Source of the DNA: Streptomyces sp. WM6386
GTDB taxonomy: Bacteria > Actinomycetota > Actinomycetes > Streptomycetales > Streptomycetaceae
Reading direction: 5' to 3'
Length of the DNA stretch: 64,000 nucleotides
Assembly: GCF_000972385.1 (NCBI RefSeq)
Contig: NZ_JXTE01000017.1
Location: forward strand, 58,393-122,392
Shown: in pieces, positions 8,663-15,332 of the stretch
Numbering within the stretch: position 1 is the first letter of the stretch
Layout: every line of letters starts with the position of its first letter
The notes under the pieces: model-generated
The model's database searches: none
What the model was told of the DNA's origin: nothing
Seen by the model: only the letters and a program-made list of their open reading frames with translations
Translations under genes and position numbers: made by a program

Positions 8663-8695
8663 CACGGGCGCCCCTGGTGGCCAGAGGCGCCCGTG
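8663..8695 (-). terminator. Hairpin terminator after the SDR operon
   Basis: cacgggcgcc (8663-8672) and ggcgcccgtg (8686-8695) form a perfect 10-bp stem with additional inner CTGG/CCAG pairing. It lies 16 bases beyond the stop of the leftward SDR gene that ends at 8712. Confidence 0.7.
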
Positions 8696-8711
8696 ATGTG
8701 TGCGGGGTCGG

Positions 8712-9473
8712 TCAGCCGACGCCGGCGTTGAGGAAGATGCCGCCGTCGACGACGAGCGTCTGCCCGGTGATCCAGTCGGACTGCGCGGAGGTCAGAAACG
8801 CCGCGGCGCCGCCGATGTCGGAGGGCACACCGAGCCGGCCCAGCGGGTAGGACGCGGCGGCCTCGGCCTCCCGGCCCTCGTACAGGGCCTGCGCGAACTT
8901 GGTCTTCACGACCGCCGGGGCGATCGCGTTGACCCGCACCTTGGGCGCGAACTCGTGGGCGAGCTGCGCGGTCAGGTTGATCATGGCGGCCTTGCTGACG
9001 CCGTACGCGGCGATGAAGGGCGAGGGCGCGACGCCCGCGACGGAGGCGATGTTGACGATCGCGCCGCCGTTGTCCTTCTGCCAGGCGTGCCAGGTCTTCT
9101 GCGCGAAGCCGAGCGCCGAGATCACGTTGGTCTCGAACACCTTGCGGGCCACGTTCAGGTCGAGGTCGGCGATCGGCCCGAACACCGGGTTGGTGCCGGC
9201 GTTGTTGACCAGGTAGTCGACGCGGCCGAAGGCCTCCATGGCGCGCGCGACGGCGACGGCCTGGTGCTCCTCGTCGTGGGCCTTGCCGGCGACGCCGACG
9301 ACGCGGTCGGCGCCGAGCTGCTCGACGGCCTCCTTCAGGGCGTCCTCGTTGCGGCCGGTGATGATCACGCGGTCGCCGCGGGCGACGAACGCCTCGGCGA
9401 CGCCGTAGCCGATACCGCGGCTGGCGCCCGTGACGAGGGCTACCTTGCCGGAGAGCTCAGGAAGTTCAGTCAT
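8712..9473 (-). CDS. Short-chain dehydrogenase/reductase (FabG-like)
   Basis: NAD(P)H-dependent oxidoreductase of 253 residues. Motifs in order: VALVTGASRGIGYG (cofactor binding), LVNNAGTNP, a catalytic Ser in NIASVAGVAPS, and the YGVSKAA Tyr-Lys pair, then the C-terminal family end VDGGIFLNAG. It is the second gene of a two-gene operon, 11 bp after another SDR gene on the same strand. The pairing suggests two successive or alternative ketoreductions, perhaps of acyl-thioesters; a 3-ketoacyl reductase role is likely but not certain. Confidence 0.85.
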   Translation of the reverse strand: MTELPELSGKVALVTGASRGIGYGVAEAFVARGDRVIITGRNEDALKEAVEQLGADRVVGVAGKAHDEEHQAVAVARAMEAFGRVDYLVNNAGTNPVFGPIADLDLNVARKVFETNVISALGFAQKTWHAWQKDNGGAIVNIASVAGVAPSPFIAAYGVSKAAMINLTAQLAHEFAPKVRVNAIAPAVVKTKFAQALYEGREAEAAASYPLGRLGVPSDIGGAAAFLTSAQSDWITGQTLVVDGGIFLNAGVG

Positions 9474-9484
9474 GTCCGTGATCC

Positions 9485-10246
9485 CTAGTCGAGCGGTCCG
9501 CCGGCCACGTACAGCACCTGGCCGGAGACGAAGCCGGCGGCCTCGTCGGTGAAGAAGGCGATCGCGTTGGCGATGTCCTCGGGCTCGCCGACACGGGCGA
9601 CGGGGATCTGGGTGGCGGCCGCGGCCTTGAACTCCTCGAAGCCCATGCCGACGCGGGCCGCGGTGGCGGCGGTCATGTCGGTGGCGATGAAGCCGGGGGC
9701 GACGGCGTTGGCGGTGATGCCGAACTTGCCGAGCTCGATGGCGAGGGTCTTGGTGAAGCCCTGGAGACCGGCCTTGGCGGCGGAGTAGTTGGCCTGGCCG
9801 CGGTTGCCGAGCGCCGAGGAGGAGGACAGGTTGACCACGCGGCCGAAGCCGGCGTCGACCATGTGCTTCTGGACGGCCTTCGTCATCAGGAAGGAGCCGC
9901 GCAGGTGGACGCCGAGGACGGTGTCCCAGTCCGCGACGCTCATCTTGAACAGCAGGTTGTCGCGGAGCACGCCCGCGTTGTTGACGAGGATCGTCGGGGC
10001 GCCGAGCTCGGCGACGACCCGGGCGACGGCCGCCTCGACCTGGGCCTCGTCGGAGACGTCCGCGCCGACCGCGATCGCCTTGCCGCCCGCCGCGGTGATC
10101 TTCTCGACGGTGTCCTTGCAGGCGGCCTCGTCGAGGTCGATCACGGCGACCGCGCGGCCCTCGGCGGCCAGTCGTACGGCGGTGGTGGCGCCGATGCCCC
10201 GGGCTCCGCCGGTGACGATGGCTACCCGCTGCTCAGTGGTGGACAT
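9485..10246 (-). CDS. fabG: 3-oxoacyl-ACP reductase-like SDR
   Basis: Ketoreductase of 253 residues, closest in pattern to FabG. Seen: VAIVTGGARGIGATTA near the N-terminus, ILVNNAGVLRDNLLFKM (a FabG-typical segment), NLSSSSALGNRGQANYSAAKAG with catalytic Ser, Tyr and Lys, and AITANAVAPGFI-type strand. ATG 10246 is preceded by GGAG; the longer frame from 10339 has no such site. First gene of the SDR pair. A 14-bp dyad 43 bp upstream could be its operator. Whether it is the housekeeping FabG is not settled; many Streptomyces carry several. Confidence 0.8.
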   Translation of the reverse strand: MSTTEQRVAIVTGGARGIGATTAVRLAAEGRAVAVIDLDEAACKDTVEKITAAGGKAIAVGADVSDEAQVEAAVARVVAELGAPTILVNNAGVLRDNLLFKMSVADWDTVLGVHLRGSFLMTKAVQKHMVDAGFGRVVNLSSSSALGNRGQANYSAAKAGLQGFTKTLAIELGKFGITANAVAPGFIATDMTAATAARVGMGFEEFKAAAATQIPVARVGEPEDIANAIAFFTDEAAGFVSGQVLYVAGGPLD

Positions 10247-10288
10247 TGCTCGTTCTCCTCGCCCTTGAAGAATGTGCGGCCCAATCGG

Positions 10289-10302
10289 TGAGCGACCGCT
10301 TA
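10289..10302. promoter_or_regulatory. Possible TetR-type operator upstream of fabG
   Basis: TGAGCGACCGCTTA has the dyad form T-N-AGCG-NN-CGCT-N-A, a pattern often found with TetR repressors of fatty-acid genes. It lies 43-56 bp upstream of the fabG-like start. No regulator gene is adjacent; function is inferred from symmetry and position only. Confidence 0.4.
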
Positions 10303-10374
10303 GTACCTTCGGCAGACGTGACGCTAGAAGCCCTGGCACTCGGTGTCAACGTCACGCGGCCCGGGTGTGATCCA

Positions 10375-10824
10375 TTACCTGACCAGGAGGTCCAGCAGTC
10401 GCTCGGGCTCGGCCGCCGGATCGGTGGTGAGTCCGGTGTGCACGGGCCCCGGCTGGACCACCGTCGAGCGGGGCGCGACCAGCCAGCGGAACCGCCGCCC
10501 GGCGTCGTCCGGGGCCGCCGGCCCCGCCGCGCCGCCGCCCGCGCAGACGCGCTCCACGGCGCTCAGCGCCGCGCGCACCCCGGCCACGTCCGCCGCCGGG
10601 TCGAGCGCCAGCAGGCGGGCCTCGTCGAGGTGGGTGCGGGCACCGACGTAGCCCTTCGCACGGCAGTAGACGAGCACACCGGCGTTGATGCACTCGCCGC
10701 GCTCGATGCGCGGGACGAGGCGCAGGACGGCGTACTCGTAGACGTCCCGGTCGCTGCCCTGCCCGCCCTTGATGATGTGGCGCTCGACCACACTGCCGGC
10801 CATGTGGATATGGCGCTCGCTCAC
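10375..10824 (-). CDS. DUF3037-family protein
   Basis: Protein of 149 residues. It starts at GTG 10824, which overlaps the TGA of the upstream HipA-like gene (GTGA overlap), a strong sign of translational coupling; the frame open to 11148 is a shadow. Recognisable segment: YEYAVLRLVPRIERGECINAG followed by GVLVYCRAKGYVGART, the conserved core of DUF3037. Function is not known. The tight pairing with a HipA-like kinase gene suggests a joint role, for example kinase and partner or regulator; no DNA-binding motif is visible. Confidence 0.8.
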   Translation of the reverse strand: MSERHIHMAGSVVERHIIKGGQGSDRDVYEYAVLRLVPRIERGECINAGVLVYCRAKGYVGARTHLDEARLLALDPAADVAGVRAALSAVERVCAGGGAAGPAAPDDAGRRFRWLVAPRSTVVQPGPVHTGLTTDPAAEPERLLDLLVR

Positions 10825-11576
10825 TTGATCCCCTGGATGCGCTCGTGGATGAGGGGGGCGCGGGCCAGCAGGGGCCGCGCGTAGGCCGCTCTCAGCTCGG
10901 CCGCGCTGTCGAAGCCGGGTTCGTCGGCCAGCCAGACGTCCGGGATCTCGGCGGTGACCTCGGCGAGGAGGTCCTCGGTGACGAGGGGTGCCAGGTGCGC
11001 GGCGGCGGCCTCGACGTCCGGCCCGAAGCGCGCGAGGGCGTGGTCGCAGGCATCGTAGGGGCGGGCCGCGGAGGCGTCGGCGCCGGGCCAGTTGTGGTGC
11101 CAGATCATGGTCGCGCCGTGGTCGATGAGCCACAGATCGCCGTGCCACATCAGCAGGTTGGGGTTGCGCCAGGAGCGGTCGACGTTGTTGACGAGCGCGT
11201 CGAACCAGACGATCCGGCCGGCCTCCTGCGGGTCCACCGTGAAGGCGAGCGGGTCGAAGCCGAGGGCTCCGGAGAGGAAGTCCATGCCGAGGTTGGCGCC
11301 GCCGCTGCCGCGGAGCAGGTCCTGCACCTGCGGCTCGGGTTCGCCGAGGCCGAGCACCGGGTCCAGGGCGAGCGTCACCAGCCGGGGTACCCGCAGGCCG
11401 AGGCGGCGGGCGAGTTCACCGACGACGACCTCGGCGACGAGCGTCTTGCGGCCCTGCCCGGCGCCGGTGAACTTGATGACGTAGGTCCCGAGATCGTCGG
11501 CCTCGACGAGCCCCGGCAGCGAGCCGCCCTCACGCAGGGGCGTGATGTAGCGGGTCGCGATGGCTTCCTTGAGCAT
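10821..11576 (-). CDS. HipA-like kinase-fold protein
   Basis: Protein of 251 residues similar to the short HipA-like family (HipA_2). Seen: TYVIKFTGAGQGRKTLVAEVV near residue 32 (possible ATP-binding lysine), GRIVWFDALVNNVDRSWRNPN near residue 125, matching the catalytic-loop D/N pattern of HipA kinases, and LWLIDHGATMIWHH, a metal-binding DxG-like segment. It lacks the HipB-type antitoxin neighbour; instead it overlaps a DUF3037 gene by 4 bp. It may be a Ser/Thr protein kinase of unknown target, or an inactive relative. Toxicity is not implied by sequence. Confidence 0.75.
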   Translation of the reverse strand: MLKEAIATRYITPLREGGSLPGLVEADDLGTYVIKFTGAGQGRKTLVAEVVVGELARRLGLRVPRLVTLALDPVLGLGEPEPQVQDLLRGSGGANLGMDFLSGALGFDPLAFTVDPQEAGRIVWFDALVNNVDRSWRNPNLLMWHGDLWLIDHGATMIWHHNWPGADASAARPYDACDHALARFGPDVEAAAAHLAPLVTEDLLAEVTAEIPDVWLADEPGFDSAAELRAAYARPLLARAPLIHERIQGIK

Positions 11577-11669
11577 CGCCCCAGGTTACCGAGGGGTGGC
11601 TGAACAACGGGCACGCCGGGTCCGTACCCCTGGGCAGTTCACGAGATATCCGTGGAAGGGGACGTGACC

Positions 11670-12089
11670 ATGTCCAGCGAATCGCTTCATCCCACCTCGG
11701 CACCGAGTCGGCGCACCGTCGTGGCGGCGGTGGGGGCGGCGGGGCTCGCCATCACGCTGAACGCGTGCGGGTCGGACGACGACGGGTCCGCCTCCGCCTC
11801 CGGCACCGCGCTCGCGAAGACGTCGGACATACCCGAGGGTGGCGGCAAGATCTTCAAGGACGCGGGCGTGGTGGTCACCCAGCCCGCGGCGGGCGAGTTC
11901 AAGGCCTTCTCGTCGAAGTGCACCCACCAGGGATGCGCGGTGACGGGCATCTCCGACGGGGTCATCACCTGTCCGTGCCACAAGAGCGAGTTCTCGGTGT
12001 CCGACGGCAGTGTGAAGAAGGGGCCCGCCACCCAGCCGCTGCCCGAGCAGAAGATCACTGTGAGCGGCGACTCGATCGCGCTCCCGTGA
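11670..12089 (+). CDS. Rieske [2Fe-2S] lipoprotein
   Basis: Exported iron-sulfur protein of 139 residues. The N-terminus has SRRTVVAAVGAAGLAITLNAC: a twin-arginine motif, hydrophobic segment and lipobox cysteine, so a folded protein is probably exported by Tat and lipid-anchored. The cluster ligands are CTHQGC (Cys, His) and CPCHKSEF (Cys, His), both complete Rieske boxes including the disulfide cysteines. ATG 11670 has GGGGA 6 bases upstream. No cytochrome b or oxygenase gene is adjacent, so it is not part of a bc1 operon; it may be a stand-alone electron carrier. Its 3' end overlaps the convergent gene by 35 bp. Confidence 0.9.
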   Translation: MSSESLHPTSAPSRRTVVAAVGAAGLAITLNACGSDDDGSASASGTALAKTSDIPEGGGKIFKDAGVVVTQPAAGEFKAFSSKCTHQGCAVTGISDGVITCPCHKSEFSVSDGSVKKGPATQPLPEQKITVSGDSIALP

Positions 12090-12708
12090 GACAGGCGACC
12101 ACGTCGGCCGTGGTCGCCAGGGTCGCCACCAACGCGAGGGTGTTGCGGATCATCGCGGGGGTGTAGTCGGAGGGCGCCCCGGCGATCGCGTCCGTCGGGA
12201 CGACCACGGTGTAGCCGCGGTTGACCGCGTCGAACACGGCGTTGGGGATCGCCACGTTGGCGGAGACGCCGGTGACGACGAGGGTGCGGCAGCCGAGGTT
12301 GCGCAGCAGGGGGTCGACGTCGGTGCCCTGGATCGGCGACAGCCCGTGCAGTCGTCGTACGACGAGGTCCTCCTCGGTGACCTCGATCGGGGCCGCGATC
12401 CGGACCGCGCTGGTGCCGGACAGCTGCTGGACGGGGAGCCGTTCGGCGGCGCGGAAGAGTCGGGCGTTGCGGTTGGCGCCGCGGCCGTCGGGGCGGCGTT
12501 CGGCGAGGGCGTGGATCACCTGGATCCCGCTCTCGTGGGCGGCGGCCACCAAGCGGGCGACGTTGGCGAGGGCGCCCGACGACCGTGCCTCCTTGGCGAG
12601 TTCGGGCAGTGCGCCGTCCGGGCCCACGACACCCTGCTGGCACTCGACGGTGAGCAGCACCGTGGAGTGCGGTTCGAGAAGCTCGCTGAGCTGTTCGTTC
12701 GACGGCAC
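12055..12708 (-). CDS. Isochorismatase-fold protein without the nucleophilic cysteine
   Basis: Cysteine-hydrolase/isochorismatase superfamily protein of 217 residues. The fold is clear from LLTVECQQGVVG, ELAKEARSSG.., RRLHGLSPIQGTDVDPLLRN and TLVVTGVSANVAIPNAVFDA. In the usual GVxxxxCV motif the cysteine position is alanine (SANVAI), and the first acidic residue is Glu rather than Asp. Nicotinamidase-type chemistry is therefore unlikely; true isochorismatases also lack the Cys, so another hydrolysis or a non-enzymatic role is possible. GTG 12708 has AGGGGG about 8 bases upstream. Divergent from a flavin/F420 oxidoreductase gene with an inverted repeat between. Confidence 0.8.
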   Translation of the reverse strand: MPSNEQLSELLEPHSTVLLTVECQQGVVGPDGALPELAKEARSSGALANVARLVAAAHESGIQVIHALAERRPDGRGANRNARLFRAAERLPVQQLSGTSAVRIAAPIEVTEEDLVVRRLHGLSPIQGTDVDPLLRNLGCRTLVVTGVSANVAIPNAVFDAVNRGYTVVVPTDAIAGAPSDYTPAMIRNTLALVATLATTADVVACLTGARSSRRSQ

Positions 12709-12785
12709 GGTCGCCCCCTGGTCGCCGACGGTGGAGCGGGGAGCGTAGCCACCATTGCGTGGGGACGGAAGACGCCGCATCCTTT

Positions 12786-12802
12786 TCTGACGTGATGTCA
12801 GA
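12786..12802. promoter_or_regulatory. Inverted repeat between divergent genes
   Basis: TCTGAC-N5-GTCAGA, a perfect dyad of 6-bp arms, 46 bp before the PPOX-type gene start at 12848 and 78 bp before the isochorismatase-fold start at 12708. A second smaller dyad, gagga-tctc-tcctc, follows at once. Candidate operator for a regulator not encoded here. Confidence 0.4.
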
Positions 12803-12847
12803 GGATCTCTCCTCTGGCACGACGTGGGAGAAGGAAGAGGGGGCCGC

Positions 12848-13315
12848 ATGACCGTCACTCAGCGCCGGGGCCGGAAGATCATGATGACACCGGGCGAGCT
12901 GGACGAGTTCCTCACCAGCCAGCGCACCTGCCGGGTCGCCACCGTGTCGACGGGTGGCGCCCCGCATGTCAGCACGCTCTGGTTCGCCTGGGACGGCACC
13001 TCGCTGTGGCTGTACTCGGTGGTGAAGAGCAAGCGCTGGACCGACCTGCGCCGCGATCCCCGGGTCGCGATCGTGGTCGACACCGGTGAGGACTACGACG
13101 AGTTGCGTGGCGTCGAGCTGTCCGGGGCCGTGGAGTTCGTGGGCGAGTCCCCGCGCGTCGGGGATCTGTACGCCGAACTCGACGTCCCGGAGACGCTGTT
13201 CGCGCGCAAGAACTTCGGGCTCGACGAGATGCCGCACGACGGACGGCATGCGTGGATGCGGCTGACGCCGGACAAGATCGTGTCCTGGGACTTCCGCAAG
13301 CTCGCTGCCCTGTAG
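12848..13315 (+). CDS. PPOX-class flavin/F420-dependent oxidoreductase
   Basis: Split-barrel protein of 155 residues from the pyridoxamine-5'-phosphate-oxidase-like superfamily, of the type that binds F420 or FMN. Seen: LDEFLTSQRTCRVATVST, the strand pair APHVSTLWFAWDGTSLWLYS with the basic KSKRWTDLRRDPRVAIVVD segment that usually holds the cofactor phosphate, and GVELSGAVEFVG. ATG 12848 follows AAGAGGGGGC. Actinobacterial members often reduce deazaflavin-dependent substrates; which one is not predictable. The gene is divergent from the isochorismatase-fold gene. Confidence 0.8.
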   Translation: MTVTQRRGRKIMMTPGELDEFLTSQRTCRVATVSTGGAPHVSTLWFAWDGTSLWLYSVVKSKRWTDLRRDPRVAIVVDTGEDYDELRGVELSGAVEFVGESPRVGDLYAELDVPETLFARKNFGLDEMPHDGRHAWMRLTPDKIVSWDFRKLAAL

Positions 13316-13321
13316 GGCGGT

Positions 13322-14224
13322 TCAGCCGACGCTCGCCGCGGCCTCGCGCAGCGCCTCGACCGCCGCCCTGATCGACGGGCGGCGGTCGGCGTCCGCGCGC
13401 CAGACGACGTACACATGCCGTCGGACCCGCTGCTTGAGCGGGACGGTGACGACTCCGTCGGGCATCGGGTGGCGGCCCAGCAGCGGAGCGATGCAGATGC
13501 CCAACCCCGCTGCGACGAGCCCGAGTTGGGTGTGGGTCTCGGCGGCGCGGTGACCGACGATGGGCTCGATGCCCTTGGAGCGCAGGGTGAACATCAGCCA
13601 CTCGTGACAGAACTCGCCCTGCCCCCAGGTGATCCACTCGTCCCCGGCGAACTCGGCGAGGTCCACCTCGTCACGGTCGGCGAGCCGGTGCCCGACCGGC
13701 ATCGCGACATCCGCCGGGTCGTCCAGGACGGATGCCTTGACCAAACCGTCCGGCAGCGGCATCGGCTTGTTGTACCAGTCCAGGACCACGGCGAGGTCGA
13801 GGTCGCCGCGGACCACCCCCGCGATTCCGAGCTCCGGCTCCAGCTCGCAGGAGCGGACCCGCAGCGCGGAGTGCTCCGCCTTGAGGGCGGCGAGCGCGGC
13901 GGGGAACAGTCCGCGCGCGGCGGTCGGGAACGCCGACAGCCTCAACTCGCCGACGACCTGCCCGCGTTGGGCCTCCAGATCGGACTGCGCGAGCTCGACC
14001 TGGGACAGAATGCGGCCCGCGTGCTCGGCGAGCAGCCGGCCGGCGTCCGTGAGCCGCACTCCCCTGCCGTTCTTGGCGAGGAGCTGCTGGCCGACCTCAC
14101 GCTCCAGCTTGGACATCTGCTGCGAGACGGCCGAGGTCGTGATGTGCAGCCCCGCGGCGGCGCCGCTCACCGAGCCGTGCCGGGCGAGGGCGTCGAGGGT
14201 GCGCAGGCGCTCCAGGTTCAACAT
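13322..14224 (-). CDS. LysR-family transcriptional regulator
   Basis: Regulator of 300 residues. The N-terminus has the LysR winged helix-turn-helix: LRTLDALARHGSVSGAAAGL, then TTSAVSQQMSKLEREVG. The remainder is a periplasmic-binding-protein-like effector domain (GELRLSAFPTAARGLFPAAL, DLDLAVVLDWYN). It diverges from an EamA transporter with 73 bp between the starts, and a CGAGAT-N12-ATCTCG dyad sits there, so the transporter is the probable target and its substrate or a relative the probable coinducer. Only 6 bp separate its stop from the stop of the PPOX gene. Confidence 0.9.
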   Translation of the reverse strand: MLNLERLRTLDALARHGSVSGAAAGLHITTSAVSQQMSKLEREVGQQLLAKNGRGVRLTDAGRLLAEHAGRILSQVELAQSDLEAQRGQVVGELRLSAFPTAARGLFPAALAALKAEHSALRVRSCELEPELGIAGVVRGDLDLAVVLDWYNKPMPLPDGLVKASVLDDPADVAMPVGHRLADRDEVDLAEFAGDEWITWGQGEFCHEWLMFTLRSKGIEPIVGHRAAETHTQLGLVAAGLGICIAPLLGRHPMPDGVVTVPLKQRVRRHVYVVWRADADRRPSIRAAVEALREAAASVG

Positions 14225-14237
14225 ATAAGCAATGCTA

Positions 14238-14261
14238 CGAGATACCGGGGCAAAAATCTCG
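14238..14261. promoter_or_regulatory. Candidate LysR operator
   Basis: CGAGAT (14238-14243) and ATCTCG (14256-14261) form an inverted repeat with a 12-base spacer between the divergent LysR and EamA genes, flanked by weaker outer pairing (AGCAAT ... ATTGTGCT). Size and place suit a LysR binding site. Confidence 0.5.
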
Positions 14262-14297
14262 ATTGTGCTACGCGGTGTTCGGCGTCAGGGTTGTCCC

Positions 14298-15332
14298 ATG
14301 ACCACCGCCGTCCACACCCGGACCCGCACCCTCGACTGGCGTCTGCGCTTCGCCGCCCTCTCTTTGATCTGGGGCTTCAGCTTCCTGCTCATCAAGGTGG
14401 GCACCGAGGGGTACGCGCCCTTCCAGGTCACGCTGGGCCGGCTGCTGTTCGGGACGGCGGTACTGGCGGCGGCGATGGCGGTGAAGCGGGAGCGGCTGCC
14501 GCGCGGGGCGCGCACCTGGGGGCATCTGGCGGTGGCCGCGTTCTTGGTGAACGCGCTGCCCTTCTCTCTCTTCGCCTACGCGGAGCTGACGATCCCGTCC
14601 ACACTCGCGGGCATCTGCAACGCGACCTCGCCGCTGTGGGGCATGGCCCTGTCGCTGGTCGCCCTGTCGGAGGACCGCCCCACCCGCACCCGGGTCGCCG
14701 GTCTCGGCCTCGGCTTCCTCGGCGTCCTGACGGTCCTGGGCGCCTGGCAGGGCTTCCATGGCCTGGACGCCCGCGGCACCGCGATGGCCCTGCTGGCCTC
14801 GCTGAGCTACCCGATCGGCTGGATCTACATCCGCCGCACGCTGGCCGGGGCCGGTCATTCCCACCTCTCCATGACCGGCGCCCAGTTGCTGTTGGCGACA
14901 CTGCAACTGACGGTCGTGACCCCGCTGTTCACCGACCTGCCCAGTCGTTTCGCCGTGACGCCCCTGCTGGCGATCGCCGCCCTGGGCACCCTGGGGACGG
15001 GCCTGGCCCTCCTCATCCAGTACGGCCTGGTCGCCGAAGTCGGCCCGACCACGGCCCAGATGGTCACGTACTTCATCCCGGTCATCGCCACGGCAGCGGG
15101 CGTCGCGATCCTCGGGGAGTCGCTGAGCTGGTCGACCCCAATCGGTGCGGTGATCGTGCTTGCGGGTGCGGCATTGACGCAGGTGCACCACAGCGCCCCG
15201 CCAGGGGCGCGGGGCCGTATCGATCTGCGGCTCCGCCGCGATGGGGGTCCCCCCGCTCGAGCGAAGCCGAGAGTGGGAGAGCGATCAGCCCCCACCGTGC
15301 CGCACCCGAAACACGACCTCACATCCCGTTAG
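14298..15332 (+). CDS. EamA (DMT) family transporter with repeat-derived tail
   Basis: Inner-membrane exporter-like protein of 344 residues with two EamA repeats, about ten hydrophobic helices (for example FAALSLIWGFSFLLIKVG at the start and AVIVLAGAALTQV near residue 295). Typical DMT proteins end about there. The remaining 46 residues are polar and Arg/Pro-rich and are encoded by a copy of a Streptomyces intergenic hairpin repeat (15191-15240 and onwards), so the tail is probably read-through into a repeat. ATG 14298; ribosome site weak. Divergent from LysR. The frame overlaps the MocR stop by 4 bp. Substrate unknown; amino acids or small metabolites are common in the family. Confidence 0.85.
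   Translation: MTTAVHTRTRTLDWRLRFAALSLIWGFSFLLIKVGTEGYAPFQVTLGRLLFGTAVLAAAMAVKRERLPRGARTWGHLAVAAFLVNALPFSLFAYAELTIPSTLAGICNATSPLWGMALSLVALSEDRPTRTRVAGLGLGFLGVLTVLGAWQGFHGLDARGTAMALLASLSYPIGWIYIRRTLAGAGHSHLSMTGAQLLLATLQLTVVTPLFTDLPSRFAVTPLLAIAALGTLGTGLALLIQYGLVAEVGPTTAQMVTYFIPVIATAAGVAILGESLSWSTPIGAVIVLAGAALTQVHHSAPPGARGRIDLRLRRDGGPPARAKPRVGERSAPTVPHPKHDLTSR
15191..15240. repeat. Streptomyces intergenic hairpin repeat, copy 1 (family A)
   Basis: Contains gcgccccgccaggggcgc hairpin followed by ggggccgtatcgat and the palindrome-rich gcggctccgccgcg. Similar copies lie at 25839-25881 and 29343-29391. A linked motif with ggggtcccccc and a gctcgagc palindrome follows to about 15276. This copy lies inside the 3' end of the EamA reading frame. 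Confidence 0.75.

Noticed and set aside
5700..8696. 998-codon open frame on the plus strand
   Set aside because: Antisense to ung and the binding lipoprotein, which have clear motifs; composition is Arg/Gly/Val-rich as expected for a GC-rich shadow frame.
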